Source of the DNA: Iodobacter sp.
Lineage (GTDB): Bacteria > Pseudomonadota > Gammaproteobacteria > Burkholderiales > Chitinibacteraceae
Direction of reading: 5' to 3'
Assembly (NCBI RefSeq): GCF_025352645.1
Contig: NZ_JANXSO010000036.1
Coordinates: 1-55,655 of the forward strand
DNA length: 55,655 nt
Shown here piece after piece: positions 8,944 to 18,391 of the stretch (positions are counted from its first letter, which is position 1; every line of letters starts with the position of its first letter). The position numbers were made by a program, and so were the translations under genes. The notes under the pieces are model-generated. The model made no database searches and was not told the DNA's origin. It saw nothing but the letters and a program-made list of their open reading frames with translations.

Positions 8944-9363
8944 CTAAGCGCTGGTTGCCAAGCCTGCCGCAGACTCGGCCTCCCCAATGGAGGCAATAGC
9001 CTGATACTTTGCCAGCGCATTTTCAACCCGCTGCGCTTGCCGAGGATGAAAAGGCGTCTCCTGCCTAGTGTTTGCTTGCTGAGCTGCATAGATAGCGGGA
9101 GCCATCCAAATTTGTGACTGCAATAATTGATTTTCTACCGATTTGCTACTGGCGATATTTCTTGCTTGCTCATCTGAGGGAGCGGGAGCACTTGCTATTT
9201 GATTAGCACGATTGCTAACTTGCTGTGCCTTAATCTCGGCCTCGGCGCGCGCAGCCAACCCTTGCAAGCGAAACTGCTGCTTTTGGTTCGCAACATCAAG
9301 TTGATTGCGCGGGCTCCTAGCCGGAGCTGAGATTTGCATTTGGGCATCCATAGCCCCTATCAT
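8944..9363 (-). CDS. Unrecognised small Ala/Gln-rich protein
   Basis: This 139-residue protein has no recognised family. It has no signal peptide or membrane segment and is strongly enriched in alanine and glutamine. The middle (about 20-60) looks like a long amphipathic helix or coiled coil (NQKQQFRLQGLAARAEAEIKA-type composition). It lies 63 bp downstream of the Dcu-type transporter on the same strand and may be co-transcribed with it. Both the ATG at 9363 and an in-frame ATG at 9351 are possible starts; neither has well-spaced Shine-Dalgarno support. Confidence 0.55.
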   Translation of the reverse strand: MIGAMDAQMQISAPARSPRNQLDVANQKQQFRLQGLAARAEAEIKAQQVSNRANQIASAPAPSDEQARNIASSKSVENQLLQSQIWMAPAIYAAQQANTRQETPFHPRQAQRVENALAKYQAIASIGEAESAAGLATSA

Positions 9364-9426
9364 CTGCGATTTTTCTTAGATCCGGCCAGTGAGCATTACC
9401 CAGAGTTAAAGGTAATATTCTTTATA

Positions 9427-10740
9427 TTACAAGAGGATACGTGCCAAAGCGAAGCCAGAACCCACTGAAACCACGGAGCAGACTAGCCCTGGCAGCATAA
9501 AGCTATGATTCAGTAAATATTTGCCAATTCGGGTTGTGCCGGTGCGATCAAAGTTAATTGCCGCAATCACGGTTGGATAATTAGGGATAAAAAAGTAACC
9601 ATTAACGCTAGGAAACATAGCAATAAGAGCGGGGGCAGGTATGCCTAAGGCGATCCCCAAAGGTAGCAAAGCGCGAATCGTTGCAGCTTGCGAATAAAGC
9701 ATGATGGACATACCAAACAAGGCAATCGAGAACAACCAAGGTTGTGCCATCACAATCTCTTTTACTGATCCAGAAAACAGCGCCATATTGGCGTGAATAA
9801 ACGTATCCCCCATCCATGCCACACCAAAAATCCCAATCACAGCAGCAGAGCCCGCGCGGAATACCGATCCCTTCACCACCTCATCTGGCTTTACTTTGCA
9901 AAACAATAAAATCAGCGCAGAAGCAGACAGCATCACAATTTCAATCGCTTGAGACATCTCGAGCTGCACGCTTTTACCCGCCACATCCCAGCTAGGGCGC
10001 AAGGCTGGAAAAGTACCTAGCATCACCACCGAAATCACCGCAAGCAGAAAAACCCATACCGAACGGCTAGCCTCTTTAGGCAGCAGTAGTTGTTCTGCCT
10101 TTTGCAGCGCTTGAATTTCACCCCGCTCTAATTTTTCGCGGTAAACCGGATCAAGCTGTAATTCACAGCCTTGCCGGCTTGCGGCAAACGCCCCAGCCAA
10201 GGTTCCCAATAGCGTGGCTGGAATAGCAATCTGTAAAATATCACCCAAATGAATCCCAGCAGGGGAAAGCAAAGAAAGCAATGCCACCGTTGCTGCAGAA
10301 ATAGGGCTTGCCGTAATGGCGGCTTGTGATGCAATCACCGCAATAGATAAAGGCCGCTCAGGCCGTACCCCCGATTCATGCGCAACTTCGGCAATCACGG
10401 GCAATACGGCGTAGGCAACGTGGCCAGTGCCTGCAAAAAGAGTAAAGCAATAAGTCACCAAGGGCGCATACAAGGTGATGCGCTTGGGATCTTTGCGCAG
10501 CAGTTTTTCAGCAATGCGCACCAAAAAATCCATCCCACCTGCCGCCTGCAAACACCCAGCCGTGGTGATAACGGCAAGAATCATGAGCATGACATCAATG
10601 GGAGCGGTGGTCGGCTGTAAACCAAAGATAAATACCAAGATTGCCAAGCCTAAACCTCCCATCACCCCAAGGCCGACTCCAGAGAGCCTTGCCCCAAGCA
10701 AGATGGCAGCAATAACTACCAAAAACTGTAAAGCAATCAC
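9427..10740 (-). CDS. Anaerobic C4-dicarboxylate transporter, Dcu (DcuA/DcuB) family
   Basis: This inner-membrane protein of about 437 residues has many hydrophobic segments and matches DcuA/DcuB throughout: an N-terminal helix ending LGARLSGVGLGVMGGLG, then TAPIDVMLMI, TLFAGTGHVAYAVLPVI and SQAAITASPISAA. The family exchanges or imports fumarate, malate, succinate and aspartate, mainly under oxygen limitation. A longer open frame exists, but the GTG at 10740 has AAGGA eight bases upstream and gives the family's usual N-terminus and length (E. coli DcuA is 433 residues). DcuA versus DcuB cannot be settled here. I found no clear FNR site upstream. Confidence 0.9.
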   Translation of the reverse strand: MIALQFLVVIAAILLGARLSGVGLGVMGGLGLAILVFIFGLQPTTAPIDVMLMILAVITTAGCLQAAGGMDFLVRIAEKLLRKDPKRITLYAPLVTYCFTLFAGTGHVAYAVLPVIAEVAHESGVRPERPLSIAVIASQAAITASPISAATVALLSLLSPAGIHLGDILQIAIPATLLGTLAGAFAASRQGCELQLDPVYREKLERGEIQALQKAEQLLLPKEASRSVWVFLLAVISVVMLGTFPALRPSWDVAGKSVQLEMSQAIEIVMLSASALILLFCKVKPDEVVKGSVFRAGSAAVIGIFGVAWMGDTFIHANMALFSGSVKEIVMAQPWLFSIALFGMSIMLYSQAATIRALLPLGIALGIPAPALIAMFPSVNGYFFIPNYPTVIAAINFDRTGTTRIGKYLLNHSFMLPGLVCSVVSVGSGFALARILL

Positions 10741-10924
10741 AATCAATATCCTTATAAAATGCCAATGGGCATACTGCCATGCCCATGATGAAACTCTAAT
10801 GAGGTAACGCAAACCTATTCCAAATTTAAAGATAGTGACCACAGGTCTGTGTTATGGCGTGCGATGATTGAAGCTATTCGCGCAGCAGAGTATGGTTAAG
10901 TAGGAACTTCTGGGAGAACACGTC

Positions 10925-11740
10925 ATGGCTATCGGTATATCAACTAACCTGCCCTCGCTGAATGCGCAAAATAGCTTAAGTGGTACACAAAAAGCGCTCG
11001 GCAATACGCTTAGTGAGCTTTCCTCTGCACAGCGCAGCACAACAACAGACCCTGCTAGCACCATCCTGATCGAGCAGTTTGCGGCGCAAATTGCCGGCAG
11101 CAATCAGGCTATATCTAACCTTAATGATGGCATTTCACTCACCCAAGTTGCCGATGGTGCACTTGAAAGCCTGCAAGACAATACCCAGCGTATCCGTGAA
11201 CTATCCGTTGCGGCGGGCAACGACACGCTCAGTAGCCAAGATCGATCCGCCATTCAAGAAGAAGCCAATCAACTGGCTTTATCTAATAGCGATATCGTAC
11301 AAAACAGTAATTTTAATGGCCAATCTTTGCTGCAAGGCCAGGGGAATTTGAATTTTCAGGCAGGTGCCAATGCGGGTGATCAGCTCTCTATTTCAAGGCC
11401 TGACCTGACTCAACTTAATAGCAGCTCAGGGCAAATCAATTTATCCAGTGCCGCATCTGCTGGGCAGGCGTTATCTAAGCTGGATAGCGATTTAGCCTCG
11501 GTTTCTAGTGCCAGATCCGATTATGGCGCAGTCAGTAATCGGCTCACAGCAAGCGCCGCCAATTTGCAAAACCGCGCAGAAAACCTTTCCGCAGCAAAAA
11601 GCCGGATTGCAGACACAGATTACGCAGCCAGCACTGCAAACCTAGCGCAGCAACAAATCCGCACACAAGCCAATACAGCCGTGCAGGCGCAAGCAAACGC
11701 AGCCCCACAACAAGTATTGTCTTTGCTTAAATCCGCCTAG
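10925..11740 (+). CDS. Short divergent flagellin
   Basis: This 271-residue protein has the flagellin D0/D1 core at both ends: N-terminal ISTNLPSLNAQNSL, SNLNDGISLTQVADGALESL and RIRELSVAAGN, and C-terminal RIADTDYAASTANLAQQQI. It has almost no variable central domain. The normally well-conserved LSSGxRINSAxDDAAG stretch is replaced by LSSAQRSTTTDPAST, and the C-terminus ends LLKSA. A good GGGAGA ribosome-binding site precedes the ATG. No other flagellar genes are nearby, so it is an orphan paralogue. It may be a minor filament subunit, an alternative flagellin or a decaying copy. I did not find a convincing sigma-28 promoter. Confidence 0.85.
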   Translation: MAIGISTNLPSLNAQNSLSGTQKALGNTLSELSSAQRSTTTDPASTILIEQFAAQIAGSNQAISNLNDGISLTQVADGALESLQDNTQRIRELSVAAGNDTLSSQDRSAIQEEANQLALSNSDIVQNSNFNGQSLLQGQGNLNFQAGANAGDQLSISRPDLTQLNSSSGQINLSSAASAGQALSKLDSDLASVSSARSDYGAVSNRLTASAANLQNRAENLSAAKSRIADTDYAASTANLAQQQIRTQANTAVQAQANAAPQQVLSLLKSA

Positions 11741-11787
11741 GTTTAATTTGCAACGGTGCTGATCCATAAACCTTATCTAGGTAAAGC

Positions 11788-12696
11788 CTAGATAAGCGCC
11801 AGTTCATCTTGCACCACACAATTGCGGCCCGATGTTTTGGCAATATAAAGCTGAATATCTGCGCGCTGATACAGATGGCTTGGGTCTGTACCATTAGAAA
11901 CTGCAACACCAACACTCACCGTCACAAATTCAGAGATCGTTGAGGCTTGATGTGGCATTGCTAATGCTTGCACCGTTTGCCTGATGCGCTCCGCCACCAC
12001 ATACGCGCCTGCTAAGGTTGTTTCTGGTAACAAACAGGCAAACTCTTCACCACCGATGCGGGCAGTTAAATCAGCGGGGCGGCGTAGCTCGGTAGTAATC
12101 ACACCAGCAATACGTCTTAGGCACTCATCCCCTGCGGGGTGTCCATAGCTATCGTTGTATCGCTTAAAAAAATCCACATCGATTAAAACCAAGGAAAGTT
12201 GCCCACCCTGCCTTTGTAATCGCTGTGCCTCTTGTTTTAAAGCCTCATCAAAATGACGACGATTGGCTAGCCCAGTTAAAGCATCGGTAATTGCAAGACG
12301 ATGCAAAAGCTCTCGGGTGCGCTTCATTTCAAGCTGATTGCGAATACGCGCCTTAATACTCAATGCTCGGCAAGGCTTCACAATATAATCAGCACCGCCT
12401 ACGGCAAAGCCTTTTTCTTCTTGCTCAGGATCGCCCAAAGATGTCACAAAGATTACAGGAATATTGGCACAAAGAGGATCATCTTTGATTCTTTCACAAA
12501 TGGCATAGCCATTCATATCCGGCAGCATCACATCTAATAAAATGAGATCCGGCTTAGGCAACTCTTTCAGTGCAATTAATGCATCATGGCCGCTTACGGC
12601 AAATCTCAGCTCATATTGATCATCCAGCATGGCTGCCAACATTTCAATATTACTAGGCTCATCATCGACAATAAGAACAATAGGCTGGTGAATCAA
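11788..12696 (-). CDS. Response regulator with GGDEF output (diguanylate cyclase)
   Basis: The architecture is an N-terminal receiver with the acidic pair near the start (VDDE) and phosphoacceptor Asp in LILLDVMLPD, then a GGDEF domain with an intact GGEEF active-site motif. An inhibitory I-site RPAD lies five residues before it. The protein should make cyclic-di-GMP when phosphorylated, as in PleD/WspR-type regulators. It starts 84 bp downstream of the hybrid kinase on the same strand, which makes that kinase the probable phosphodonor. I chose the TTG at 12696, six bases after GGAG; a longer frame begins at another TTG (12726), and the first ATG is too far inside the receiver. Confidence 0.88.
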   Translation of the reverse strand: MIHQPIVLIVDDEPSNIEMLAAMLDDQYELRFAVSGHDALIALKELPKPDLILLDVMLPDMNGYAICERIKDDPLCANIPVIFVTSLGDPEQEEKGFAVGGADYIVKPCRALSIKARIRNQLEMKRTRELLHRLAITDALTGLANRRHFDEALKQEAQRLQRQGGQLSLVLIDVDFFKRYNDSYGHPAGDECLRRIAGVITTELRRPADLTARIGGEEFACLLPETTLAGAYVVAERIRQTVQALAMPHQASTISEFVTVSVGVAVSNGTDPSHLYQRADIQLYIAKTSGRNCVVQDELALI

Positions 12697-12780
12697 GACA
12701 AGCTCCAATACATTAAACGGCTTCAAACTTGGTCATAAACTTTAAGAGCCCGATGCTCCACGCTCATTAACTTAAATAAC

Positions 12781-15700
12781 TTATCCAAAATTACTTTTTA
12801 TATCAAAGGATTGCAATGCATTCCTTGCCGCTTGAAAATCTAACTGATCCAAAGCTTGTGCCATCACCAGCGCCTTACTTTTATTAAGCTTACGCAAGCT
12901 CGTTTGTAGCTCTAAAAAGCACTTACGCGCACGCAAACTTCTTACCCTAAGCAGCTCGTCTAGCTCACTCACTCTTACCAAGGTAAGCTCTTCGCCGCCA
13001 CTTGGCACTTCAACAAGCAACTCATCCGAGCCCTTCTCTCCTAGCCAAGCATCAATACTTGCCACCACCACGCCCAGTGCGGTGTTTAACTCAGTCAGCA
13101 AGGCATCTACCTCGGTATGCCCAAGGTGCAGCTGATCTTCTAATTTTTGAGCTAAATGATAGACAGGTAAAGCTTCTAATGTACCAGCCACGCCTTTAAG
13201 AGAATGAGCCAAACGCTCCGCCTCAAACAGCTCCCCTTTCGTGAGCAATAGCAGTAGCCGTGGGGCTGTATCGGCGTATTGATCACGCAGCCTAGGTAAC
13301 ATGCGTTTTAATAATGCCAAACTACCTAAACGCTCTAAGGCCTTATCTAAACCAAGCCCTGCCAGCTCGGGCAGGGCCTCTGCTACATTATCAGTAGCGA
13401 ATAACAAGTTTGTGTCGCTCACATTACTTCCTATCCAACGTAACAAGACTTTCAACAAATGCTGAGGATTGATGGGTTTTGCCAGATGGTCATTCATTCC
13501 TACTTCTAAGCAACGACGGCGTTCTGCATCCATGGCATGTGCAGTTAAGGCAATAATGGGTAAATCTACTGGGGATAATTTCATCCGAATAATGCGCGTT
13601 GCCTCCATACCATCCATTTCAGGCATTTGCACATCCATTAAAATCACATCGTATTTTTTTTGCTGCTGCAAAATAAGATCAACCACCTCACGCCCATTCT
13701 CAACGGAATCCACTACCGCGCCTAAGGAGCTTAATAGAGCCGTACTCATTTCACTTAATAATGGAGTATCTTCTGCTAATAAAATACGCATCCCCAGTAA
13801 TGGCTCAGATTTAGGGGAAAGTATCATTTTTGAAATGGCAGCGTTGTTTAATTCCAAACTAGATTCTATTGTCGCATATAGTGAATGCGCAATAATAGGT
13901 TTACTTAAAGAATAAACAGGAGAATGCGGACCCCAACGGTTCATTATTTCATCATGACTTAATACAGAGGTCAGAAAAACCGTCGCCATTTTTGCACGGA
14001 TATCCCATATTTTTTGCACCGCCTCTATATTCGTATTTTCTAATACATAAGCATCAATAATGAGCACATCATAAGGCTGCTGCACCCTTTCTAGCTCCTG
14101 CACTACTTCAACAGCAGTGCAAACACTTTTAACTTGCACGCCCATTTTATCTAAATACAAACACAACTGAATTCGTGTTGCCGTATGTGCTTCGGCCAGT
14201 AAAACTCGGCGCCCTAAATATTGAGGGATGAGCATTGCAGCTTGATTACTTTGTTTTAAACAAAGTGAAAATTTAAAACTAGATCCTCTTCCAAGCGTGC
14301 TATCAACACTAATCCCCCCACCCATAATATGCGCCAACTGCTGGCTAATCGCCAATCCTAGGCCCGAGCCACCAAAGCGCCGAGTGGTGGATGAATCTGC
14401 CTGAGTAAAAGGCTGAAACAAACGGTTTAATACCTCAGGACTAATTCCAATTCCTGAGTCATGGATACTAAAATTAAACTCAAATTCTTGATTGCCTTTA
14501 TTACAACAAGACACCGCTAATTCAACCTCGCCCGACTCGGTGAATTTAATCGCATTATTAATTAAATTAAGTAATATCTGCCCTAAGCGCAAAGAATCAC
14601 CAATCAGCCACTGAGGTGCATTCACATCCACACTATAAACCAGTGCCAATTTCTTTTTTTCTGCCTGAATAACACCAACACCCGCTAGATTTTCTAGTAA
14701 GAGAAACAAATCAAATGGTGACTCTTCTAACTCTAATTTACCCGCTTCTATTTTTGAAATATCCAAAATATCATTAATCACCCCAAGCAATAAATTAGCC
14801 GATGATTGCACCTTTGCCAAGTAATCTCGTTGCCTATTGGCGAGAGGCGTATCAAAGAGCAAATGGGTATAACCCAGAATTGCAGTTAAAGGCGTTCTTA
14901 TTTCATGACTCATATTGGCTAAAAAATCGCCTTTAACTTGCAAAGCGGCTTCTGCCTGATCCCTCGACACAACTAATTCTGCTGATTGAGCCCTTAATAA
15001 AACACTGGCATTTCTAAATACCAATAAGCTTTGTGCCATAACAGAAATTTCGTCTCGACCACTGGTATTAATTTCCACATCCAAATGCCCATCGGCAATA
15101 TTCTGCATATTGCTAGATAAATTGACTAATCTGGAGCTAATCCTCCTTCTGATATAAATAGAACCAATTCCAAGTGATATCAGCAAACTAAAAAATGTAA
15201 GCCCAGCCAAAAGCCATGTACTTTTAGTTAATCGCTGTGATAGCGTTGACATTTCTCCATTTAGCTCATGTTTTAGTGCATATTCAGTTGATTGTGCTTG
15301 ATTAACGAGTAATTGAGTAGCCATCTGATTTTTTATAATAAGCTGCTGTAATTCATTATCTAACTTAATTTTTTTAAAGCTAACAGAAAATACACCATCT
15401 TCTGCCTCGGCTAAAAGAATCAGACTATATAGCTCACGATGTAAATTTTTCAATTCATCGCTATGTTTAATTTCAAGCAATGTTTTTTTAGCCTTAGCCG
15501 TAGCCTGCTCAAACATTTTTTTTATTTCTTCTAAGCGAATTAAACTTTGGGCATTGGCAGCTTGGGCAATTAAACTAGCTAGCAACACCACATCCCCCCG
15601 AAAATGCTGCACAGCACTTAAAGATGCCACCTGCTCAGCGACTAAAACCACCACGGCATTGGTGGAATCAAGCGTGATTTGATCACTGCGTGAAATCATT

Positions 15701-16569
15701 TTTAGAGTGGTTTGACTAATTAAGGGCACTAAAACCGCATCAAATATCGCCACCGATCGTGCAACCTCCCGTCTTACATCAAGCAAAGGGCGATGCAAAC
15801 TTGCCGCTAAGTTTTTTCCAGCCTCTTGGGCTAAGGGATCAGCGTGCAGTAAATTGGCTTGCATGCCCGCAAGTAAGCTCATACCCCGTTTTGCCAAGCC
15901 CGTTTCACCTTGCTCACTAACCACCGCGGCCAAACGAAAGGCCTCAGCCCGCGCCTGTTGTAAGGCATGCAATTCTGAAAATTCGGTATCAATCAAAGAA
16001 TGGACGGAGGCACCTGCAGCAATCGATGCTCGCCTAGTTGCCGAGAGCAAATCTGCATTTTTAGCCAGCAAAATAGGATCAATCGCCTGCAAAAATCGCT
16101 GCTGAGCGTCACCCGTGTTTTGCAAAATAATATTTTTTCGCTCGCTCAACAGCAATTGCTGAATCACCAACTCATCCGTTGGAAGTACATTTTTTGATAA
16201 TTCAAGTACTAAGGTAGTTAGCGTTTCAGCATCTTTTGTGCGGCTCAAGGCCAAAGCATCAATTTGCTTAGGTAGATCTGATAGCGCTAGCTGAACGCGG
16301 GATAAGGCGCTGTCTCGGGCTGGCAAATTTTGGGCATTCGCAAGGCTAGCTAGCGCGGATGAAAACTCCAAGCTACTGGCCTCTAAACGGGCGGAAGCAA
16401 TCGCTGCAGGGAAACTTTGCTTAGAAACCACCGAGTACGTGCTGTCTACAGAATGAAACGCCCATAAAGCAGCGCCCGATGCAAATAACGTCGTTGCAGC
16501 AACCACACCAAAGGCTAAGCGAAGGCGCAGCGCAATCGACTGCCTGAATAATCGTTGTTGTGTGGGCAT
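12781..16569 (-). CDS. Hybrid sensor histidine kinase with two receivers and Hpt
   Basis: This large inner-membrane phosphorelay kinase has about 1262 residues. Numbered from the longest frame (add 6): first membrane segment about 25-45, a long helical sensor region to about 450, second membrane segment about 458-478, HAMP about 480-532, HisKA with SHEIRTPL (His561), and HATPase with NAIKF, DSGIGI (710) and GGSGLGLAI (739). The first receiver (about 794-905) has Asp845 but a weak acidic pair. The second (about 934-1050) is canonical with Asp985 in ILMDVQMPEMDG, and a C-terminal Hpt has HSLKG (His1128). The layout resembles BarA/GacS-type kinases. The input signal is unknown. The ATG at 16569 is preferred, nine bases after GGAG. 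The GGDEF response regulator follows directly. Confidence 0.9.
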   Translation of the reverse strand: MPTQQRLFRQSIALRLRLAFGVVAATTLFASGAALWAFHSVDSTYSVVSKQSFPAAIASARLEASSLEFSSALASLANAQNLPARDSALSRVQLALSDLPKQIDALALSRTKDAETLTTLVLELSKNVLPTDELVIQQLLLSERKNIILQNTGDAQQRFLQAIDPILLAKNADLLSATRRASIAAGASVHSLIDTEFSELHALQQARAEAFRLAAVVSEQGETGLAKRGMSLLAGMQANLLHADPLAQEAGKNLAASLHRPLLDVRREVARSVAIFDAVLVPLISQTTLKMISRSDQITLDSTNAVVVLVAEQVASLSAVQHFRGDVVLLASLIAQAANAQSLIRLEEIKKMFEQATAKAKKTLLEIKHSDELKNLHRELYSLILLAEAEDGVFSVSFKKIKLDNELQQLIIKNQMATQLLVNQAQSTEYALKHELNGEMSTLSQRLTKSTWLLAGLTFFSLLISLGIGSIYIRRRISSRLVNLSSNMQNIADGHLDVEINTSGRDEISVMAQSLLVFRNASVLLRAQSAELVVSRDQAEAALQVKGDFLANMSHEIRTPLTAILGYTHLLFDTPLANRQRDYLAKVQSSANLLLGVINDILDISKIEAGKLELEESPFDLFLLLENLAGVGVIQAEKKKLALVYSVDVNAPQWLIGDSLRLGQILLNLINNAIKFTESGEVELAVSCCNKGNQEFEFNFSIHDSGIGISPEVLNRLFQPFTQADSSTTRRFGGSGLGLAISQQLAHIMGGGISVDSTLGRGSSFKFSLCLKQSNQAAMLIPQYLGRRVLLAEAHTATRIQLCLYLDKMGVQVKSVCTAVEVVQELERVQQPYDVLIIDAYVLENTNIEAVQKIWDIRAKMATVFLTSVLSHDEIMNRWGPHSPVYSLSKPIIAHSLYATIESSLELNNAAISKMILSPKSEPLLGMRILLAEDTPLLSEMSTALLSSLGAVVDSVENGREVVDLILQQQKKYDVILMDVQMPEMDGMEATRIIRMKLSPVDLPIIALTAHAMDAERRRCLEVGMNDHLAKPINPQHLLKVLLRWIGSNVSDTNLLFATDNVAEALPELAGLGLDKALERLGSLALLKRMLPRLRDQYADTAPRLLLLLTKGELFEAERLAHSLKGVAGTLEALPVYHLAQKLEDQLHLGHTEVDALLTELNTALGVVVASIDAWLGEKGSDELLVEVPSGGEELTLVRVSELDELLRVRSLRARKCFLELQTSLRKLNKSKALVMAQALDQLDFQAARNALQSFDIKSNFG

Positions 16570-16749
16570 TACCCCCATCTCCAGCAAAACAGCCTAGGTT
16601 TCATTTCACTTTCTTGAATATTAATCTACCGAATAGAAACATTCTTTAAAATTTCCAATACCTTACATTCAAATGAGATATATGATTTTAAAATCATCTT
16701 TACATGCGCTATGACGTCAATTATGTGTAACCGTTATCTGGAGCCAAAC

Positions 16750-18381
16750 ATGCTAAACGCTTCGCTTATGTTCGCAAATATTCCCAGCAAGCAACCATCA
16801 TTACGGGCAGCATATGAAGCTTGGCTTAACGCTCGCGCAACACAGCCTAAAATTGAAAAGCAAACTAATGCTAATCAATTAAGAGTGGGTATTGTTGGTG
16901 CGGGCATGGCGGGGCTGTATGCGGCTTTATTGCTTAAAAGTCGGGGGATAGATTGTCATTTATATGAGGCACACCCCACTCGATTAGGCGGGCGCGTGTA
17001 TACCCATCGCTTTAATCATGAACCCAATCAGTATTTTGAAGCGGGTGCAATGCGCTTGCCAGAAACCCCTGAGCAACAGCCAGTATTTGATCTAATTGGC
17101 TTTTTAAATGAACAAGGTGCTCCCGAATCTAATATCGAGCTTATTCCTTATAATTTATATGATCCAAGTGGCAACTTAGTGTATGTCAATGGCAAGCGGG
17201 CTTTTAGTGGCTCCACGATGACTTTGGATTACGCCAATCAGCATCCAGAAGCGCTTGGCTTTAAGCTGCCACCCGATGAGTGTAACAAAACAGCCTCACA
17301 GCTACTTGATGAAGTGCTGCAACCCTTTTTCGACTTACTAGAAGTCGATTTCGACTTAGGCTTTGCCAAAATTGTGCAGTACGATAATTACTCGCTCTAT
17401 ACCTATCTAACAGAAATTGCAGGCTGGAGTATGGAGAAAGTTAATTATGTAGAGGTCATGACCTCGGCCACCAATCAGTTTCACAGCAGCTTTACCGAGC
17501 TGGTGATTGAAAGCATGGATTTTTCTGGTGCTAAATGGCGCACCATTGCCAATGGCATGGATAGGTTGCCTAATGCTTGTGCCCAGTTAATGGGTGAGGA
17601 CGCCATTTCAATGGATACTCCTGTTCGGCAAATTGAAAACCTGACGGATGGCCGCGTTGCGGTGCATTACGGTGATGTGGGCGAATTCGCCATTTTTGAC
17701 CGCGTTATTATGGCAATTCCGCCTGCGGCACTGCGCATGATAGACACCCCTCAGTGGTCTCCCACCAAGATGCAAGCGATTCGTGCTATGCATTACGAGC
17801 CTCTGTATAAAATTGGCTTACGCTTTAAAACGCGTTTCTGGGAGCAGGGAGCACACCCCGCTATGGGCGGGCAGTCTGCCACGGATTTACCGATGCGCTG
17901 GTGCGTTTATCCCTCCTACGGCCTTGGCGATTCGGGAGCCGGTGTGCTGCTGCTGTATTCATGGATGAGTGATGCCTACAACTGGCTGCCTCAAAGCCAA
18001 GAAGAACGAATACGGCTGGCAATCAGAGATTTACAAAATCTCTACCAAGATACGGTGGATATAGAGGCCGAATTTATCGAATCCTATGATGTGGCTTGGC
18101 CATCCGAATGGGCCACTGGGGATGCGATGTTTTTCCCAGGGCAATTTAGGCAGTTATTTAATAGCGCTCGGCAACCAGAGCAGCACATTTACTTTGCGGG
18201 AGAGCATTTAAGCGTGCATCACACTTGGATTGTGGGCGCTTTAGACTCTGCGCTACTCGCCTGCCAACAGCTACTGGGTGATGACTCACTCAGCCCATTA
18301 CGCGCCAGCGCCATGCCTGCCCTCAGCCCACATCAGCACGACTACAGCAAATGTGTCGCCGCCCCCGTGTTGCAGCGCTAA
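16750..18381 (+). CDS. Flavin amine oxidase, L-amino-acid-oxidase-like
   Basis: This FAD-dependent oxidoreductase of about 543 residues has a dinucleotide-binding GxGxxG (VGAGMAGLYAA, about 47), the RLGGR motif (about 77) and the EAGAMRLP segment (about 97) characteristic of L-amino-acid oxidases. The C-terminal FAD-contact region YFAGEHLSVHHTWIVGAL lies near 480. Enzymes of this group deaminate amino acids oxidatively and release hydrogen peroxide and ammonia; several bacterial ones are antimicrobial. No signal peptide is evident. The ATG at 16750 has GGAG six bases upstream and is preferred over ATGs at 16711 and 16723. A TRAP-type binding-protein gene begins 10 bp after the stop, implying co-transcription. 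The substrate is not determinable. Confidence 0.87.
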   Translation: MLNASLMFANIPSKQPSLRAAYEAWLNARATQPKIEKQTNANQLRVGIVGAGMAGLYAALLLKSRGIDCHLYEAHPTRLGGRVYTHRFNHEPNQYFEAGAMRLPETPEQQPVFDLIGFLNEQGAPESNIELIPYNLYDPSGNLVYVNGKRAFSGSTMTLDYANQHPEALGFKLPPDECNKTASQLLDEVLQPFFDLLEVDFDLGFAKIVQYDNYSLYTYLTEIAGWSMEKVNYVEVMTSATNQFHSSFTELVIESMDFSGAKWRTIANGMDRLPNACAQLMGEDAISMDTPVRQIENLTDGRVAVHYGDVGEFAIFDRVIMAIPPAALRMIDTPQWSPTKMQAIRAMHYEPLYKIGLRFKTRFWEQGAHPAMGGQSATDLPMRWCVYPSYGLGDSGAGVLLLYSWMSDAYNWLPQSQEERIRLAIRDLQNLYQDTVDIEAEFIESYDVAWPSEWATGDAMFFPGQFRQLFNSARQPEQHIYFAGEHLSVHHTWIVGALDSALLACQQLLGDDSLSPLRASAMPALSPHQHDYSKCVAAPVLQR

Positions 18382-18391
18382 GGATTCCGAA

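Noticed and set aside
9427-10924. FNR or sigma-28 site upstream of the Dcu-type transporter and flagellin
   Set aside because: No sequence in the gap matches the FNR palindrome or the TAAA-N15-GCCGATAA sigma-28 pattern well enough to claim.
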